Origin: Apium graveolens
Lineage: Eukaryota > Streptophyta > Magnoliopsida > Apiales > Apiaceae
Direction of reading: 5' to 3'
Length of the DNA stretch: 64,000 nucleotides
NCBI RefSeq assembly: GCF_009905375.1
Contig: NC_133650.1
Span: 300,265,957-300,329,956 of the forward strand
Part shown: in pieces, positions 60,895 through 64,000 of the stretch
Numbering within the stretch: the first letter of the stretch is position 1
How the letters are laid out: every line of letters begins with the position of its first letter
Notes under the pieces: generated by a model
Told to the model about the DNA's origin: nothing
Seen by the model: only the letters and a program-made list of their open reading frames with translations
The model's database searches: none
Program-made: the position numbers and the translations under genes

Positions 60895-61563
60895 ATGGCC
60901 AAAAAGTTCAGCATTGGCCGCCAAAAGATCAAGATTGCGAAAATAGAGCGTAAGAATCACCTGCAAGTTACCTTCTCAAAGCGTCGATCAGGCCTTTTTA
61001 AGAAGGCAAGTGAGCTCTGTACACTTTGTGGAGTTGAGATTGCCATTATAGTCTTTTCTCCAGCTGGAAAAGTGTTCTCCTTTGGACATCCTAATGTTGA
61101 AGGTATAATTGATAGGTTTTTTAGTCGCAATCCTCCACCTTCAAACTCAAGCACTCTCCATCTCGTTGAAGCTCATCGTAGTATGACTGTTTGCGAGCTG
61201 AACTTCCATCTCACACAGATTTTCAATGAACTAGAGGGTGAGAGGAAGAGAGGAGAGGCACTTGATGACATGAGGCAAGCTAGCCAGAGCCAGTTTTGGT
61301 GGGAATCTCCAGTCGAAAAGATGGGATTTGATGAGCTTCAACAATTGAAGGACTGCATGGAAGCGTTGAAGAAAAATGTGAACAATCAAGCTAATAGCAT
61401 CTTGATTGAGAATGCAAATTCTAATTTGCCACCTTTTGGTTTTAATGGACACAGGGCCTTTAATCAGTTTGAAGCTAAGCCTAATCAGATTGATCCTGCT
61501 TCTCATGTCCCTGGTTACGGATATGGTAATGGTTATTTTGGTCTGAGCAACTTTGCTGCGTAA
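60895..61563 (+). CDS. Type I (AGL62-like) MADS-box transcription factor, copy 4
   Basis: Intronless, 222 residues. It carries Arg95, Glu116, Gly209, Ala221 and Ala222, so it differs from copy 2 only at residue 209 and at one silent base, although the two genes are 40 kb apart. MADS domain, charged middle region and N/F/G/Y-rich tail are all intact. The upstream hAT element is shortened here, which brings the LTR closer to the promoter by about 130 bp. Confidence 0.93.
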   Translation: MAKKFSIGRQKIKIAKIERKNHLQVTFSKRRSGLFKKASELCTLCGVEIAIIVFSPAGKVFSFGHPNVEGIIDRFFSRNPPPSNSSTLHLVEAHRSMTVCELNFHLTQIFNELEGERKRGEALDDMRQASQSQFWWESPVEKMGFDELQQLKDCMEALKKNVNNQANSILIENANSNLPPFGFNGHRAFNQFEAKPNQIDPASHVPGYGYGNGYFGLSNFAA

Positions 61564-61959
61564 TCTGAGCTTGTGTCTTGCTAGACATTTCTGAGTCTCC
61601 ATTTTGATTGATGCTGTGTGGCTTTGCCGGAAAAGAAAGTTCATTTTTCTATCTATTGGTTAAAGTTGTAACTTAAATTTGACAAACAGTTTGATCTGAA
61701 GTTTATTCTGAGGTTGTAATGGATATTGTTTTTTGAAAATGGTCAGCTGCATATGTCTAAATATTCTTTAAGCTTAAAATGTCAATTACTATTGAAAAGT
61801 TATCAAAAAAGAGAGTTGGATGAACGCGTAACTTATAATCTTGTTTTTCATATCAAAACAAGTTATATTGGGAAAGAAAAATTACCAACTTTTTTTTGAA
61901 ATATTAATAAAAAAGAAGAAGCAATTGATTAATCTATAAATTAGATTTGAAAGATGAAC

Positions 61960-62363
61960 TTTGACTTACGACTCAAGGAACTGGATCTCGAAGGGAACGG
62001 GGTTTTGTCGTGCATTTGACAAACTCAGATTACAAATTTAAATAGGATATTAACATCTACCAACCCCCACTATATCTACCTTTACTATATATATTATATT
62101 TTGTTCGTTTCGGATATAGCATGACTTTTTTTGTACTGTATAAAATTCACACATTAACACTCGAGATCTTGTAATGAGTAGATACTTCCACAAAAGTATA
62201 ATCGATTTTCTGATTAAATACAGTACGCGATATTTTTTTATACTTTTGGCATTCAATTCTAGCCATTTTCGCACCCTTTAATCGATCTAATCAACATATA
62301 TACATATAACTCTCCCACCCCTTTTCATTACTAATGGATTATCCTTACTATTTTATTTTACTA
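61960..62363 (-). pseudogene. Mitochondrial-type rps3/rpl16 first relic (unit 6)
   Basis: Copy of 45723-46126 with the same gatcttg change; NQKIDY and SLSNARQ are readable on the minus strand. Confidence 0.72.
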
Positions 62364-63639
62364 AAAATGCAATGATCTTATTTTGTTTCTCGGTTTAAAA
62401 CATATGTCTTTAGTTACATGAGAAGTATTTTTCTAAACATATTTTATCTTTACTGACTCAATTAAGATCCCTCGGGAATAAAATCTTACCCTTTTTCTAT
62501 GTTAGCCAAACAGCCAGCCAGATGGAACGAGATTAAAATTTTTAATATTAAAAAAAATGTTTCATTTAAAATTACACAAAATATGACACGAAATTATGAT
62601 ATGAATGTACATAACATGAAACGAATTTTTAACTAGTCATGTTTTTGTTTACTATTCATTTAAATTAAACATAAAAGTTTCCAGATTTGAAGTATATAAA
62701 ACAAACGAATTGTCGGGTTTAACTAAACATATACGAATTGGGGGGTTTAAGGTAAAAAGGTCTGAGCTTTAGTGGCTCTGAGGTATAGAGCATGGGTGTG
62801 TATGTACAGTATATGCGAAGAGGGGTTTTGGATATGAAGGAATTTATCTGATTCTGAAATGCAGTAACGCTGCAAGGGGTTTTGGGCTTGAGTAGGTAAC
62901 CAAAATCGACCTAACCCCAAATTTGTATTATAAATTTTTATGAATTGACTTGTCAGGACATATGTTCAAATTGAATTCGCAGACGCACATGAATGCATGC
63001 AAGATCTCATATTATTACGAGAAAAGTTATCTTTTGTTATAATTATTTGGACCCCTAGTATTTATAAGATTGGATTTTTTAATAATATTTTGGACCCCTA
63101 ATATTTTGTAGTAGAGGGTTGTTTGGTTGAAATAATAATTGTTTGTTCTTTTTTATTGTCTCATTTTGAAACAAATAATAATGTTGCCATAAATACATAT
63201 TATTACGGTACAATTACAGTCAACAATTTCATATACGACACAATTTTTTTTCGTATTTCGGTTTATCTTTTTCGTACACAAACACGTAATTGTAATTAAA
63301 TAAATAAATTAAGAGGCGGTTTTGAATTTACCTTTGTTACACCACATGAACAAATATAAATTGACATAAATACTTATTTAAAGAAATATTTTAAAATTAT
63401 TTAAATATATTTTATAAATGTATATTGTATTTATAATTATTATAAAAACAAAATAGAAAAAATTTCAAATTCAAATATTTGACAACACTTATAACTTATT
63501 GACTTAAACTCAATTAATAAAAGTACTCCTAACAAAAAAATTATATTTAAAAAGAAAAATCATTATTTTGTGAAAATGTTAAAAACAAAATAAGAAGCAA
63601 TTGATTAATTTATAAATTAGATTTGAATGAGACCTTTGA

Positions 63640-64000
63640 CGATTTTCGCTTGCGACTCAAACTGGAGGAACCTAAATATGGAAGCGAACGAGGGCTTGTC
63701 GTGCATTTGACAAACTCACCACACATATTTCAAGTAAAATGTGTCACGTGCACATACGAGTAACGTAACTCATAGAATTTCCTTTTCGCTTCCCATTCTG
63801 CTAGTAATAAAAAGATATGCGAGAACTCTTACCCATGTCTCCATATTTTTTTAAATTATTTGCTGGAGTTGTTCGATTATAACTTGAGGCGCTACTTCAA
63901 TGGCTCGATCTGAAAGACGACCGTCTCTACAAGTTTCAGTACCATATCTTCCAAAACCAAGTTGTATACCGTCTTGTTTGCAACCTCTACTATATCCTCG
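63640..64000 (-). pseudogene. Mitochondrial-type rpl16 relic, cut by the window end (unit 6)
   Basis: The C-terminal SLSNARQA block and the conserved GCKQDGIQLGFGRYGTETC and RLSDRAIEVA block are present. The window ends within RGYSRGC, so the rest, including the (AATAT)n segment and rps3 relic, lies outside. Confidence 0.77.

Larger units (their letters stand above)
52984..64000 (+). repeat. Tandem unit 6, full type, cut by the window end
   Basis: This copy is closest to unit 5. Both share a long MADS pseudogene of about 156 bp, the same roughly 76-bp LTR deletion, the same roughly 53-bp deletion downstream of the MADS gene, and the same altered start of segment U. The window ends inside its second rpl16 relic, so the array probably continues to the right. 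Confidence 0.9.

Noticed and set aside
1..64000. Organelle genome or prokaryotic origin suggested by L16/S3-like strings
   Set aside because: The relics are broken, embedded among plant retrotransposons, a hAT element and Stowaway MITEs, and next to a plant MADS gene; this is nuclear DNA with inserted organelle-type sequence.

Overview
The window is nuclear DNA from an AT-rich eudicot plant. The evidence is an intronless plant type I MADS-box gene repeated four times, Ty3/gypsy retrotransposon relics of two plant lineages, a hAT element with an 8-bp target duplication, a Stowaway MITE, and relics that look like plant mitochondrial rps3 and rpl16. No species can be named from the sequence. Nothing prokaryotic (operons, CRISPR, Shine-Dalgarno sites) is present.

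The whole window is one direct tandem array of six units in the same orientation: unit 1 (1-12271), unit 2 (12272-24720), unit 3 (24721-30752), unit 4 (30753-36767), unit 5 (36768-52983) and unit 6 (52984 to the window end, incomplete). A full unit (1, 2, 5, 6) reads left to right: a head segment; an upstream segment U; a truncated MADS pseudogene fused to the 3' end of a chromovirus pol plus its 3' LTR; a second copy of the upstream segment (U') carrying a hAT element with a nested Stowaway; one intact AGL62-like type I MADS gene of 222 codons; a first mitochondrial-type rps3/rpl16 relic on the minus strand; a gene-free spacer; and a second rps3/rpl16 relic interrupted by an (AATAT)n segment.

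Units 3 and 4 are short (about 6 kb). About 8.9 kb of the unit, including both MADS copies, is replaced there by a 2.6-kb piece of a different, Athila/Tat-like Ty3/gypsy element (end of RT, RNase H, integrase, 3' flank). In unit 5 the right end is further rearranged: a 2,010-bp block made of the Athila-like 3' relic plus the second rps3/rpl16 relic occurs twice in tandem, so unit 5 has three rpl16 relics.

The only convincing protein genes are the four MADS copies (7927-8595, 20213-20881, 44658-45326, 60895-61563). They differ at six nucleotide sites that I can find, five of them amino-acid changing. Shared rearrangements show that units 1 and 2 form one pair, 3 and 4 a second, and 5 and 6 a third, which fits growth by unequal exchange. 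All other long reading frames are relics, simple-repeat artefacts or antisense shadows.
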